This document shows, in pieces, positions 43,062 to 52,043 of a stretch of DNA of 64,000 nt (position 1 is its first letter; each line of letters starts with the position of its first letter). A program made the position numbers and the translations under genes. The notes beneath the pieces are model-generated. The model did not search any database. It was given only the letters and a program-made list of their open reading frames with translations, and was not told where the DNA came from. Location of the stretch: NCBI RefSeq assembly GCF_014653215.1, contig NZ_BNAI01000003.1, forward strand, positions 62,001-126,000. Direction: 5' to 3'. The stretch comes from Pseudolysinimonas yzui (GTDB lineage Bacteria > Actinomycetota > Actinomycetes > Actinomycetales > Microbacteriaceae).

Positions 43062-43078
43062 TGTCCCATAGTGGGACG
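43062..43078. promoter_or_regulatory. Shared palindromic operator, site e
   Basis: TGTCCCA-TAG-TGGGACG, 84 bases upstream of the monooxygenase ATG. The inner GTCCCA/TGGGAC arms are perfect, making this the most symmetric site of the family. Confidence 0.68.
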
Positions 43079-43161
43079 GTGCCACTCGCCGATCGGAGGG
43101 AACCTAGACCCGAGATCGCACACACAGCAGTCGGCGATCCGTAGATTCCGGAGGAGCCCTC

Positions 43162-44967
43162 ATGACTGACGTAGTCGCCCACGCGCCCGCCAGCACCCCG
43201 TCCACCCACGCCGCGTCGGCCGAGACCATCGCCTGGTGGGTCGCAGAGCTCGGGACGGCGCTGGCGTCCCGCAACGCACCCGCGATCCGCGAGCTCTTCG
43301 GCGCGGCCGCGACCGTACGCGATCTCCTGGCACTGTCCTGGGACTTTCGCAACGCGGTAGGTCGCGATGAGATCGTCGCTTTACTCTCCGGTCCCGACGC
43401 GACCCCGCCCCTCACGATCGAGGTGCGTCCCGGATCAACACCGCTGCTCGCCGACGAAGATGGCCGCCTGACCGCCGCGGCGTTCTTGCGCTTCACCACA
43501 GCTACCGGCAGCGGCGACGGATATGTGAAAGTCGCGACGGACGACGACGGCCGCTGGCGCGCGGAGGCTTTCGTGCTCGCCCTGGCGTCGCTGGACAGCC
43601 ACCCCGAGCAACTCGACGACAACCGGCCGACGGGTCGCGCTCACGGGCCGAAACTGAACCGTGTGGGGTGGCGCGAGGATCTCGATCCCGAGTTCACGAA
43701 ACAGGACCCGACGGCGATCATCATCGGGGCCGGCCACAACGGCCTCATGCTCGCCGCCCGACTGCGGGCGCTCGGCATCCCGGCCTTGACGATCGAGCGC
43801 AACGAACGCGTGGGCGACAACTGGCGCAAGCGTTACAGCTCCCTCGCGCTCCACACGCCTCTCGCCTCGGACGGGCTGCCCTACATCCCCTATCCCCCGA
43901 CCTGGACCCGATTCACTCCGAAAGACAAGCTCGCCGATTTCCTCGAGTGCTACGCGACCCTCCTCGACCTGCCGGTCTGGACCGGCTCGCGCGTCGAGAA
44001 TGTCCGCTTCGATGACGACACGCAGCGCTGGACGCTCGACGTCGTCCGCGCCGACGGCTCGCGCCGCGCGATGGCAACCCCTCACCTCGTCTTCGCGACC
44101 GGCATGAACGGCGAGCCCTTCTTGCCCGACCTGCCAGGAATGAAGGACTACCGGGGAACGCTCATCCACGCCGTCGACTACCGCGGTCACGCGGAGTGGG
44201 CCGGCAAGAAGGCAATCGTCATCGGCTCGGGCGTGAGCGGTCACGACCTGGCACAGGATCTCGCGGAGCACGGCGTCGACGTGACCATGATCCAGCGCTC
44301 AGGCACGGTCGTCATGAACACCTCGACGTTCCACACGGTCATGCATGCCAATCACGTCAGCGGCCAGTACACCGCGGAAGACGCCGACCTCGTCAACTCG
44401 GCAGTTCCCTTCGGGTTACTGCCCTCGTATGGCGCCAAGCAGCTCGAACTCGCCCATGAACTCGACGGCGACCTCCTTCCCGCTCTCGAGAAGGCCGGAT
44501 TCGAACTCAGCGAAGGGCCGGACGGCCAGGGCGTCCTCGGACTCATCTTCGGCCAGAACTCGACCGGCTACTACTACAACGCGGGAGCGTCGGAGCTCAT
44601 CGCCGACGGCACGATCAAGCTACGTCACGGCAACGTCGTCGCGGCAACGCCGACGGGCATCGCGCTCGACGACGGAACCACCCTCGACGCCGATCTCGTC
44701 ATCTTCGCGACCGGCTACCGGTCGCCGACGGTCGCCGTCGAGCGGCTGCTCGGCGAGAAGATCGCACGACAGCTCCAGGAGTTCGCGAACGTGAGCAGCG
44801 ACCGCGAGTACGGGCGGCTGTGGCGTCGCTCGGGGATCGACCGCTTGTGGTTCATGATCTCGCTGGGGATCGGCGACGGCAGGTTCTACTCCCGGCTGCT
44901 CGCCTTGCAGATCGCCGCGATCGAGGCGGGCACGATGCCGCTCACGGAGTCGAAGGCCCTGGCCTAG
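43162..44967 (+). CDS. FAD-dependent monooxygenase with N-terminal SnoaL-like domain
   Basis: The ATG start has GGAGGAG upstream. The 601 residues have two parts. Residues 20-150 form an NTF2/SnoaL-like alpha-beta domain. From about 185 comes a flavin monooxygenase core with FAD motif GAGHNG (189-194), ERNERVGDNWRKRY, HTP, NADPH motif GSGVSG (about 355-360) and FATGYR. The family includes Baeyer-Villiger and N-hydroxylating enzymes. Next to SDRs and an aldehyde dehydrogenase, ketone-to-ester oxidation is an attractive but unproven role. It is convergent with the FAD/Fe-S oxidoreductase gene, two bases apart. Confidence 0.88.
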   Translation: MTDVVAHAPASTPSTHAASAETIAWWVAELGTALASRNAPAIRELFGAAATVRDLLALSWDFRNAVGRDEIVALLSGPDATPPLTIEVRPGSTPLLADEDGRLTAAAFLRFTTATGSGDGYVKVATDDDGRWRAEAFVLALASLDSHPEQLDDNRPTGRAHGPKLNRVGWREDLDPEFTKQDPTAIIIGAGHNGLMLAARLRALGIPALTIERNERVGDNWRKRYSSLALHTPLASDGLPYIPYPPTWTRFTPKDKLADFLECYATLLDLPVWTGSRVENVRFDDDTQRWTLDVVRADGSRRAMATPHLVFATGMNGEPFLPDLPGMKDYRGTLIHAVDYRGHAEWAGKKAIVIGSGVSGHDLAQDLAEHGVDVTMIQRSGTVVMNTSTFHTVMHANHVSGQYTAEDADLVNSAVPFGLLPSYGAKQLELAHELDGDLLPALEKAGFELSEGPDGQGVLGLIFGQNSTGYYYNAGASELIADGTIKLRHGNVVAATPTGIALDDGTTLDADLVIFATGYRSPTVAVERLLGEKIARQLQEFANVSSDREYGRLWRRSGIDRLWFMISLGIGDGRFYSRLLALQIAAIEAGTMPLTESKALA

Positions 44968-44969
44968 CG

Positions 44970-47846
44970 TCAGCGCGGCGTCCGGCCAGGATCGAGGAGC
45001 GTCGCGAGGTGACTGCTGCCTCGCGACGCGTCGATCTGGCCGACCTGCATCGCGCAGCTGAAACCATCGGTCAGCACGGGCGCGCCCGGTCCTGACTCCA
45101 GGGCCGGGCGGATGGAGTGCTCCGCGACCTTCATCGACACGTCGAAGTGCTCCGCCTCGAAGCCGAAGTTGCCGGCGACCCCGCAGCACGACGACGACTC
45201 GACGACGTCGGCCACGCCCCACCCTTTCAGGGCGCGGCGTTGAGACTCCGACCCGAAGACGGCGTGTTCGTGGCAGTGGGTCTGCAGAATCGCCTGCTCC
45301 GGCGGGGTCGCGCTCGGCTTCCAGCCGCGCGCGAGAGCCTCATCGATCGCGACCGCGAACGATCGAACGCGCTTCGCGACCCGTTGCGCCGCATCCCCGC
45401 CGACGAGTTTCGGACCCTCATCGCGAATCGCCGCGGCGCAGCTGGGCTCGAGCACGACGATCGCGCGGTCGGTTCCGTCGTCGAAGCGATCGATGAGTCG
45501 ACGGAGGCGCCGCCGGGCTCCCTCTCGTTGGCCTGTCGAGATCCAGGTCAGTCCGCAACACGCGTCCGGGGTGCAGCCGACGGTGCTTCCCGACTCGGTG
45601 AGCACTCTCGCCGCAGCAGGAATCACCTCGGGACGGAAGGCTCGCGTGAAACTGTCGGCGAAGATCAGGATGTCGGCCTCATCCGAAAAGCCGGCTTCCG
45701 AGATTCGGCGGCGAATCTTCCGCTCGGCGACGAATGCAGGCAAAGTACGCCGCGCGCTCACGCCGAGCCACTCTCCGACGCGACGAAGAGCCCGGTTCCG
45801 CGACGCGATGTTGGTCGGCCCGGCGATCTTGGTGAGCAACGGCAGCCATCGCGGCAACCACCCGATCGAGTAGTGCGTGAACGGTCGGAGGCGCCCGCGG
45901 TAGTGATCGTCGAGCAGTTCCGACTTGGCTTCGGCGATGTCGACTCCGGTCGGGCAATCGCTCGAACAGGCTTTGCACGACAGGCACAGATCGAGGGCGT
46001 CGCGCACCTCCGGATTCGACCAGCCCTCCCGGCTCCCCCCTGTCGACCGCACGAGTTCCTGCAGAACGCGAGCCCGACCGCGAGTGGAGTCCTTCTCGTC
46101 CTTCGTCGCGCGATAACTCGGGCACATGAAACCGCCCGACGTCGCCCGGCACCTGCCGACACCGATGCAGGCGTGCAAGTTGCCGACGAACGGGTCCGCC
46201 AGGGTCAGATGGGTGCGCGACTCGACGGGTGCCGGCAGCCCCTCGAGGGCGAGCGACGCGGTGAACGGCTCAGGGTCGACGATGATGCCCGGGTTGAGCA
46301 CCCCGGTCGGATCCCACGCGTGCTTGAACGCCCGGAAGAGCGCGATCATTTCGCCCGAATACATCACGTCGAGCAACTCGCTTCGAGCACGGCCGTCGCC
46401 ATGCTCCCCCGACAGTGAACCGCCGTGCGCGACGACGAGCGCCGCGGCCTCCCGGGTGAAGTCCTCATACACCTCGCGACCCGGCCCGCTACGCAAGTCG
46501 AAGTCGAGTCGCATGTGCACGCATCCGGCGCCGAAATGCCCGTACACGAACGCGGAGTAGCCGAACCGGTCGACGAGAGCCATGAGCTCTTCGAGATAGC
46601 CCGCCAGCCGCTCGGGGGCGACCGCCGAATCCTCCCAGCCCGGCCAGGTCTGAATCCCGTCGAGCCTCCGGGACGAGAGCCCCGCGCCGTCTTCGCGCAC
46701 CCGCCACAGTTTGGCCCGTAGCGTCGGCTCTGTCACGATCGAATGATCGACAGCTCGGCCATCGTGCCGGAGCCGCTCGAGCAATTGTTCGCATTCGGCG
46801 CGCGCCGCGTCGATGGTGTCGGCCGAGAACTCGACCATCAGATACGCGTTCCCGCGCGGAAGCGCGTCGACGCTCGACGCACCTCGCCGATGACGCATGA
46901 TCTCGACGATCGACAGGTCAAGACCTTCGATCGCCGAAGGGCCCGCGGCCAGAATGGTCATGACGTCGCGCGCCGACTCAACCGTGCTCTCGTAGCCGAG
47001 GCACAGCAGGGCCGTCGTTCGAGGTTTCGGCACGAGGGCGACGCGCGCCCGCACGATGATCGCGCACGTACCTTCGCTGCCGGCGAGAGCGCGCGCGACG
47101 TCGAAGCCCTGCTCGGGCAGCAGCTCACCGAGGTGATAGCCGGACACCTGACGCGGGATGGTGCGCAGCTCGGTGCGAAGCGGTGCGAGATGAGCTTGCA
47201 CAAGCGACGTCAGTTCGGTGTTCAGTTCGTCGGCCCGCGCCATCGAACGCGGGTCGTCGTCGACCGCCCGCAACCCGTCTCGACCCGCGCGCAGGTAGGC
47301 GCCGTCAGCGGTGACAAGGTCGACCTCGACGACGTGATGCGTCATCCGGCCGTAGGCGACCGAGTGATTCCCGCACGCGTCGTTGCCAATCGACCCGCCG
47401 ATCGTCGCCCGGGTGAGCGACGACGGGTCGGGGGCGAACGTGAACTCCCCCGCCGTGCTCTTCTCGACACGCGAACGCAGTTCTCCGAGTACGACTCCCG
47501 CCTCGACCCAGAGGGTCTGCGACTCGGGGTCGATCTCACCGACCGCCGTCATCCACCTCGAGAGATCGACGATGAGCCCCTCGCCGACGGCGTTGCCCGC
47601 CATCGAGGTACCGCCACCGCGCGTCGTGACCGGGACACCGGAGCCGTTGCAGCCCCGCAGAATGGCTCGCACGTCGTCGACGGTCTTCGGGAACGCAACC
47701 GCGGCGGGCCGCACCCGGTAGTTGGACGCGTCGTACGAGTACTCGGAACGCCGACGCGCCGAGTCGTCGACGTCGATCCCCTGCGCCCGCAGTTCCGAAA
47801 CAAGGGTCGCGATCCCCGCGAGTTCGCCGACAGCGGTCAGCACCAT
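44970..47846 (-). CDS. FAD-linked and Fe-S oxidoreductase fusion (D-2-hydroxyacid dehydrogenase type)
   Basis: The 958-residue protein joins a GlcD-like half and a GlcF-like half. The first has an FAD-binding-4 domain with RGGGTSMAGNAVG and GACVHMRLDFD-like C-terminal cap residues. The second has iron-sulfur ligands in CIGVGRCRATSGGFMCPSY and CLSCKACSSDCPTG (near residue 618), then cysteine-rich CCG motifs (TPDACCGLTW and SSCCGVAGNFG). Such fusions oxidise D-lactate, D-2-hydroxyglutarate or similar acids and pass electrons to the respiratory chain. It may finish a pathway from either neighbouring locus. It has no site of the shared palindrome family upstream. Confidence 0.92.
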   Translation of the reverse strand: MVLTAVGELAGIATLVSELRAQGIDVDDSARRRSEYSYDASNYRVRPAAVAFPKTVDDVRAILRGCNGSGVPVTTRGGGTSMAGNAVGEGLIVDLSRWMTAVGEIDPESQTLWVEAGVVLGELRSRVEKSTAGEFTFAPDPSSLTRATIGGSIGNDACGNHSVAYGRMTHHVVEVDLVTADGAYLRAGRDGLRAVDDDPRSMARADELNTELTSLVQAHLAPLRTELRTIPRQVSGYHLGELLPEQGFDVARALAGSEGTCAIIVRARVALVPKPRTTALLCLGYESTVESARDVMTILAAGPSAIEGLDLSIVEIMRHRRGASSVDALPRGNAYLMVEFSADTIDAARAECEQLLERLRHDGRAVDHSIVTEPTLRAKLWRVREDGAGLSSRRLDGIQTWPGWEDSAVAPERLAGYLEELMALVDRFGYSAFVYGHFGAGCVHMRLDFDLRSGPGREVYEDFTREAAALVVAHGGSLSGEHGDGRARSELLDVMYSGEMIALFRAFKHAWDPTGVLNPGIIVDPEPFTASLALEGLPAPVESRTHLTLADPFVGNLHACIGVGRCRATSGGFMCPSYRATKDEKDSTRGRARVLQELVRSTGGSREGWSNPEVRDALDLCLSCKACSSDCPTGVDIAEAKSELLDDHYRGRLRPFTHYSIGWLPRWLPLLTKIAGPTNIASRNRALRRVGEWLGVSARRTLPAFVAERKIRRRISEAGFSDEADILIFADSFTRAFRPEVIPAAARVLTESGSTVGCTPDACCGLTWISTGQREGARRRLRRLIDRFDDGTDRAIVVLEPSCAAAIRDEGPKLVGGDAAQRVAKRVRSFAVAIDEALARGWKPSATPPEQAILQTHCHEHAVFGSESQRRALKGWGVADVVESSSCCGVAGNFGFEAEHFDVSMKVAEHSIRPALESGPGAPVLTDGFSCAMQVGQIDASRGSSHLATLLDPGRTPR

Positions 47847-47881
47847 GTGAAACGTCTCCCCGTACCGTCGGTGACTCGAAA

Positions 47882-47915
47882 GCGGGGCGGCTCTCCCTGA
47901 GGAGAACCGCCCCGC
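47882..47915 (-). terminator. Terminator hairpin of the sugar ABC transporter operon
   Basis: GCGGGGCGG (47882-47890) pairs with CCGCCCCGC (47907-47915). Past one mismatch, five more pairs close on a CTGA loop. Read on the minus strand it follows the binding-protein gene by about 28 bases and is trailed by TTT. It lies 36 bases upstream of the FAD/Fe-S oxidoreductase start and would separate the two transcripts. Confidence 0.8.
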
Positions 47916-47943
47916 CCATGTTTCGAACTGTCAGACGCGCTGC

Positions 47944-48900
47944 TTACTGGAAGTCGGCAGCGTTGTCGATCGTGATGAGCGTGAACGGCAGCGTGTAGCG
48001 GTCGTCCGTCTCTTCGCCCTTGAGGAAGTTGGTGACGACCTCAACGGCTTTCGCGCCCTGGCCAGCGGAGTCCTGACGGACCGTCGCCGTCATGTCGCCT
48101 GCCAGGATGGCCTCGACAGCGGGCGGGGTGCCGTCGACACCCACGACGGCCAGGAACTCAGCCGTGCGTCCGGCCTCGGAGATTGCCGACGCGGCACCGA
48201 TCGCCATTTCGTCGTTGTTCGCGACGACAGCGATGATCTGGCCCGCGCTGAAGCGCTGGAGGGTGTCCTCCATGTTGCGCTTGCCCTCGGCACGGTCACC
48301 CTTGGCCTGGAACTCGGCGACGATCTCGAAGTTGTCGTTGATCGTGTCGTTGAAGCCCGACAGGCGACGGTCGGTCCACGACGCGCCGTACGCGCCGGCT
48401 GCCATCACGATCGGCCCACCTTCCGGGAGCAGTTCGTTGAGGTACTCGGCCTGCATGACGCCCGCGAGCGTGTCGTCGACGCCGATGTAGGCCTCGTACG
48501 CGACATCCGCGCCCTCAGCGAACTCCGTCGAGAGGATGAACAGCGGGATGCCGGCCTCGATGACGCGGTTTGCCGCGGTCTGGCTCGCCTCGCCGTCGAG
48601 CGGCTGAAGGATGATGGCGTCGACGGCGCGGGTGATGAGGTCTTCCACGGAGTTGAGCTCGGTTCCGACGTCCTTCTTGGAGTCGGTCGGGACCAGCGTC
48701 ACGCCCTGTGCCTCGGCCTCGGCCTCCATGGCGTCATACATGATCGCCAGGTCAGGGTCCTGCAGGTCCAGAATCACGACCCCGATCTCGAAAGACTCGT
48801 CGGTGCTACCTCCGTCGCCGGCCGGAGCACAAGCGGTGAGACCGAGAGCGCCAGCAGCCAGCATCACGGCCGCGGTGGTAATGCCACGTCGCATTCTCAT
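47944..48900 (-). CDS. Sugar ABC transporter substrate-binding lipoprotein (RbsB-like, CUT2)
   Basis: ATG 48900 lies just after AAAGGAACC. The 318 residues have a lipobox LTAC (Cys24) and a periplasmic-binding-protein type I fold: IGVVILDLQDPDLAIMYDAME, DAIILQPLDGEA, VVANNDEMAIGAASA and VVGVDGTPPAVEAI. CUT2 binding proteins deliver monosaccharides, inositols or polyols. With iolD and iolG nearby, a cyclitol is a plausible ligand. It is the last gene of the ATPase, permease, binding-protein operon. Confidence 0.9.
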   Translation of the reverse strand: MRMRRGITTAAVMLAAGALGLTACAPAGDGGSTDESFEIGVVILDLQDPDLAIMYDAMEAEAEAQGVTLVPTDSKKDVGTELNSVEDLITRAVDAIILQPLDGEASQTAANRVIEAGIPLFILSTEFAEGADVAYEAYIGVDDTLAGVMQAEYLNELLPEGGPIVMAAGAYGASWTDRRLSGFNDTINDNFEIVAEFQAKGDRAEGKRNMEDTLQRFSAGQIIAVVANNDEMAIGAASAISEAGRTAEFLAVVGVDGTPPAVEAILAGDMTATVRQDSAGQGAKAVEVVTNFLKGEETDDRYTLPFTLITIDNAADFQ

Positions 48901-48982
48901 AGTGGTTCCTTTCAGTGGTGATTGATGTGCAAGAGAGATATTCAGTTATCGGGTTGAAGCAAACTGCGGACAGGTAAGTCGA

Positions 48983-49981
48983 CTAGTCGGTTCGCCACCG
49001 ATTGAGCAGCACGGCGAGCACGAGGATCACGCCCTGAACGCCCAGCTGGAAGTACGACGAAACACCGAGGAGGTTCATGCCGTTCATCACGACGCCGAGC
49101 AGCAGCACGCCGATCACGGTGCCGCGGATGGTGCCGACGCCACCGAAGAGGCTCGTGCCGCCGATCACAACGGCTGCGATCACCTGGAGTTCGTAGCCCG
49201 TGCCTGCGACGGGTGCCGCGCCGTTGAGTCGAGCGGTGAGCACGAGCCCTCCGAGGGCCGCGAGAACGCCGCCGATCAGGTAGACACTCAGCAGCACCCG
49301 GCGCACCGAGATACCCACCTTCCGCGCCGACTCCTCGTTGCCACCCACTGCGTAGACGTGGGAGCCAAACTTCGTACGGCTCAGCACGAAGTCGCACACG
49401 ATCGCGGCGAGGATAAAGATGATGACCGGGATCGGCACCGGACCGAGGAAGCCCGATCCGAGCCACTCGGCTGGTGCGCTGAGATTCGAGATCACTTGCC
49501 CCTGGGTGATGACGAGGGCCGCCGTTCGCGCGATCGCCATCGTGGCGAGAGTCGCGAGGAAGGGAAGGATCTTTCCCCACACCACGAGTGCGGCGCTCAG
49601 GAAACCGACCAGCAGGCCGACGCCGAGCCCGACGACGAGCGGGATCCAAAATGCACTGCCGCTGGACGGCGCGAGCATCGCGAAGATGACGCCCGCGAGC
49701 CCGACTACCGATCCGACGGACAGGTCGATCCCTGCGGTGATCATGATGAAGGTCATGCCGAGGGCGATGATGCCGATGATCGACGACTGCCGAACCACGT
49801 TGACGATGTTGTTGAGCGTCAAGAAGTTGGGGGCTGCGAGGGCGAGGAAGAGGACGATCAGGGCAAAGAAGATGAGGATGCCGTAGTTGCCGATGAAGTG
49901 CTTGATCTTGGCACCGCGCGACCCTTCCTTGAGGTTCGCCTTTCCCAGCAGAACCATGACGTTCTCGGTGTTGAGGCTCAC
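48983..49981 (-). CDS. Sugar ABC transporter permease (RbsC-like, CUT2)
   Basis: The GTG at 49981 overlaps the ATPase stop (GTGA). The 332-residue protein has about nine to ten hydrophobic segments and the CUT2 permease signatures ITAGIDLSVGSVVGL and GGNEESARKVGISVRRVLLSVY. It also contains the late Gly-rich loop VIGGTSLFGGVGTIRGTVIGVL. It forms the membrane channel of the importer, probably as a homodimer. The encoded pieces match the neighbouring binding protein and ATPase. Confidence 0.92.
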   Translation of the reverse strand: MSLNTENVMVLLGKANLKEGSRGAKIKHFIGNYGILIFFALIVLFLALAAPNFLTLNNIVNVVRQSSIIGIIALGMTFIMITAGIDLSVGSVVGLAGVIFAMLAPSSGSAFWIPLVVGLGVGLLVGFLSAALVVWGKILPFLATLATMAIARTAALVITQGQVISNLSAPAEWLGSGFLGPVPIPVIIFILAAIVCDFVLSRTKFGSHVYAVGGNEESARKVGISVRRVLLSVYLIGGVLAALGGLVLTARLNGAAPVAGTGYELQVIAAVVIGGTSLFGGVGTIRGTVIGVLLLGVVMNGMNLLGVSSYFQLGVQGVILVLAVLLNRWRTD

Positions 49982-50862
49982 GATCGGTCCTTCTTCTTCT
50001 CGTTGGCCGCTGCGGCCTCGGCGACGACGGGAATGGACGAGGTGCTACCGATCTTGCGTTTCTGCCCCGACTCGGTGCCCGCCGACTCGACATAGTCGTC
50101 GAGCGTGCCGTGGGAGATGAGGTGCGCGACCTGGGTCTCGGTGATCTCGTTGGTGCGGTAGCGTCCGACGACTTCGCCTTGACGCATGACCGCGAACCGG
50201 TCCGCGACCGCAAAGGCCTCGTCGAGTCGGTGCGTGATGATGATGACCGCGATGCCCAGATCTTTGAGACGCTGGGTCACTTCGATGAGTTTGTCGACCT
50301 TGGCCACCGAGAGGTTCGCGGTCGGCTCGTCCATAATGACGAGTCGCGCGTCGAACGCGAGCGCACGGCCGATCGCGACAGCTTGGCGCTGACCGCCGGA
50401 GAGTCGCTTGACCTTGAGGCGAGGCGGGATCGGAATGTCAAGCCGCGCGAGAACTCGCTCCGTCTCGGTCTCCATCCGCTTGCGGTCGACGATCTTGACG
50501 AGAGGGCCGAGGAAGTTCTTCTGCGGCTCTCGACCCAGGAAGATGTTCGACCGAACGTCGAGATTGTCCGCCAGCGCGAAATCCTGGTAGACCATCTCGA
50601 TCCCGCGATCCCGCGACGCAGACGGAGTGGGGAACTCGGTGGTCACGCCATCGAGTTCGATCGTGCCTGCGTCCGGCTGGTAGACGCCCGTCAGCACCTT
50701 CATCAGCGTGGACTTGCCCGCAGCGTTGTCACCGAGAAGTGCAAACGTTTCCCCGGGCATGACATCGATCGTGACGCCGCGGAGTGCGACAACCGCGCCG
50801 AACGTCTTCTGGATGTCTTTGAGGGCCACCAGGGGTTGGGCTGTCGCCGATGGTTCAGTCAT
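49978..50862 (-). CDS. Sugar ABC transporter ATP-binding protein, single-domain (FrcA-like)
   Basis: The ATG at 50862 with GAGG six bases upstream gives 294 residues; the longer reading to 50931 is rejected. One ABC domain is present with Walker A GDNAAGKST, signature LSGGQRQAVAIGRAL and Walker B VIMDEPTANLSV. Most CUT2 ATPases (RbsA, MglA) carry two ABC domains in about 500 residues; this is the shorter FrcA type. The C-terminal 25 residues are low-complexity (Ala, Lys rich). Operator-like site f lies 132 bases upstream. Confidence 0.9.
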   Translation of the reverse strand: MTEPSATAQPLVALKDIQKTFGAVVALRGVTIDVMPGETFALLGDNAAGKSTLMKVLTGVYQPDAGTIELDGVTTEFPTPSASRDRGIEMVYQDFALADNLDVRSNIFLGREPQKNFLGPLVKIVDRKRMETETERVLARLDIPIPPRLKVKRLSGGQRQAVAIGRALAFDARLVIMDEPTANLSVAKVDKLIEVTQRLKDLGIAVIIITHRLDEAFAVADRFAVMRQGEVVGRYRTNEITETQVAHLISHGTLDDYVESAGTESGQKRKIGSTSSIPVVAEAAAANEKKKDRS

Positions 50863-50993
50863 CTCATCCTCGTCATTGATCGAAGCCGTAGCACCGCCGG
50901 CGAGAAATCTCTGCTGGCGTCGCAGCGGCAAGACAGGAACACAGCCCGGTCGGTTCGCTAAACAAACTGTGACTCACGGCAATGCAAGCCACG

Positions 50994-51010
50994 TGTGCCA
51001 GATTGGAACA
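50994..51010. promoter_or_regulatory. Shared palindromic operator, site f
   Basis: TGTGCCA-GAT-TGGAACA, 132 bases upstream of the sugar ABC ATPase start, in the gap before the 2-hydroxyacid dehydrogenase gene end. Its centre GAT and the CAGATTG core are shared with site g. Confidence 0.6.
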
Positions 51011-51041
51011 CGACCGTGCGCTGGCCCCGAGGCGACCCCGC

Positions 51042-52043
51042 TCATGTGCCCGACGCGAACGCGGGCCCGATAACGCCCAGCTTCCGGATGTCCACGACGT
51101 CGCGCAACGGCTCGTTCGCCTTCCACCGACGCAGATTCTCAGCGAAGCAATCGACGACGCGGCCTCGCCAGCCGACGAGATCTCCCGACGCGTGTGGCGA
51201 GACGAGGATGCTGCTCCTGCTCCAGAACGGATGCTCCTCGGGCAGCGGCTCCTGCTCGAACACGTCGAGCGCAGCCCCTCGGAGATGACGAGAATCAATC
51301 GCGGCGAGGAGGTCGTGCTCCACGATAACGGCACCTCTCCCCACGTTGACGAGTCGCGATCCGGATCGCATCTTGCCCAGACGAGAAGCGTTGAACAGGC
51401 CCCGGGTCTCCTCGGTAAGCGGGAGCGTGAGGATGACGTCCTCGGACTCCCCGAGGAGTTCGTCGAGGTCGCCGATAGGGGCAATCGGCCCGAGCTCCGG
51501 ATCGATGCGTGCTGAGCGCCCGACGATCTTCACCTCCATGCCCGCGGCTCGCAGCAGGAGCACCGTCTCCCTGCCGACCGGGCCGGGACCGACGACCAGG
51601 GCCTTTCGCCCGAGGATCGGCTCCGTCTCCCGATGAAGCCAGGTGCGCTCTTGCTGCAGCTCGATCGTGCGACGGAGGTCCTTGGCAAACATCAACAGGA
51701 CTCCGAGCACCCATTCGGCGATCGGTCGCTCGCAAACACCTCGTGAGTTGCTGACGACGATGTCACTGTTCACGATCTCTGGCGTGAGTACAGGGTCGAC
51801 GCCGATGCTTGAGGTGTGAATCCAGCGCAGCTGCCCGGGGCCCACCTCGCGCAACAGGTTGCTCCGGAAGTCGTTCAGGAACAGGACCTCCGTCCCCGGC
51901 AACGCGGCTCGGAATTCGTCTGCCGTACGTACCACCGTGAGTTCGGCATCCGGCTCGAGCCGGTCGAGAGGTGGCTCCGGTCGTCCCTGCTGGACGATCA
52001 CGATCGCTCGCGGTCGTGACACCTGGCTTCCCTTCTCAACCAT
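51042..52043 (-). CDS. D-isomer-specific 2-hydroxyacid dehydrogenase family protein
   Basis: The ATG at 52043 overlaps the dehydratase stop (TGATG). The 333 residues have the NAD-binding fold with GPGPVGRETVLLLRAAG, the substrate Arg in NVGRGAVIVE, Glu in VFEQEPLPEEHPFW and the His in SPHASG. It reduces a 2-oxo acid or oxidises a D-2-hydroxy acid. As the third gene after an SDR and a sugar-acid dehydratase it could reduce the 2-keto-3-deoxy acid or its product. A glyoxylate/hydroxypyruvate reductase role is an alternative. Confidence 0.88.
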   Translation of the reverse strand: MVEKGSQVSRPRAIVIVQQGRPEPPLDRLEPDAELTVVRTADEFRAALPGTEVLFLNDFRSNLLREVGPGQLRWIHTSSIGVDPVLTPEIVNSDIVVSNSRGVCERPIAEWVLGVLLMFAKDLRRTIELQQERTWLHRETEPILGRKALVVGPGPVGRETVLLLRAAGMEVKIVGRSARIDPELGPIAPIGDLDELLGESEDVILTLPLTEETRGLFNASRLGKMRSGSRLVNVGRGAVIVEHDLLAAIDSRHLRGAALDVFEQEPLPEEHPFWSRSSILVSPHASGDLVGWRGRVVDCFAENLRRWKANEPLRDVVDIRKLGVIGPAFASGT

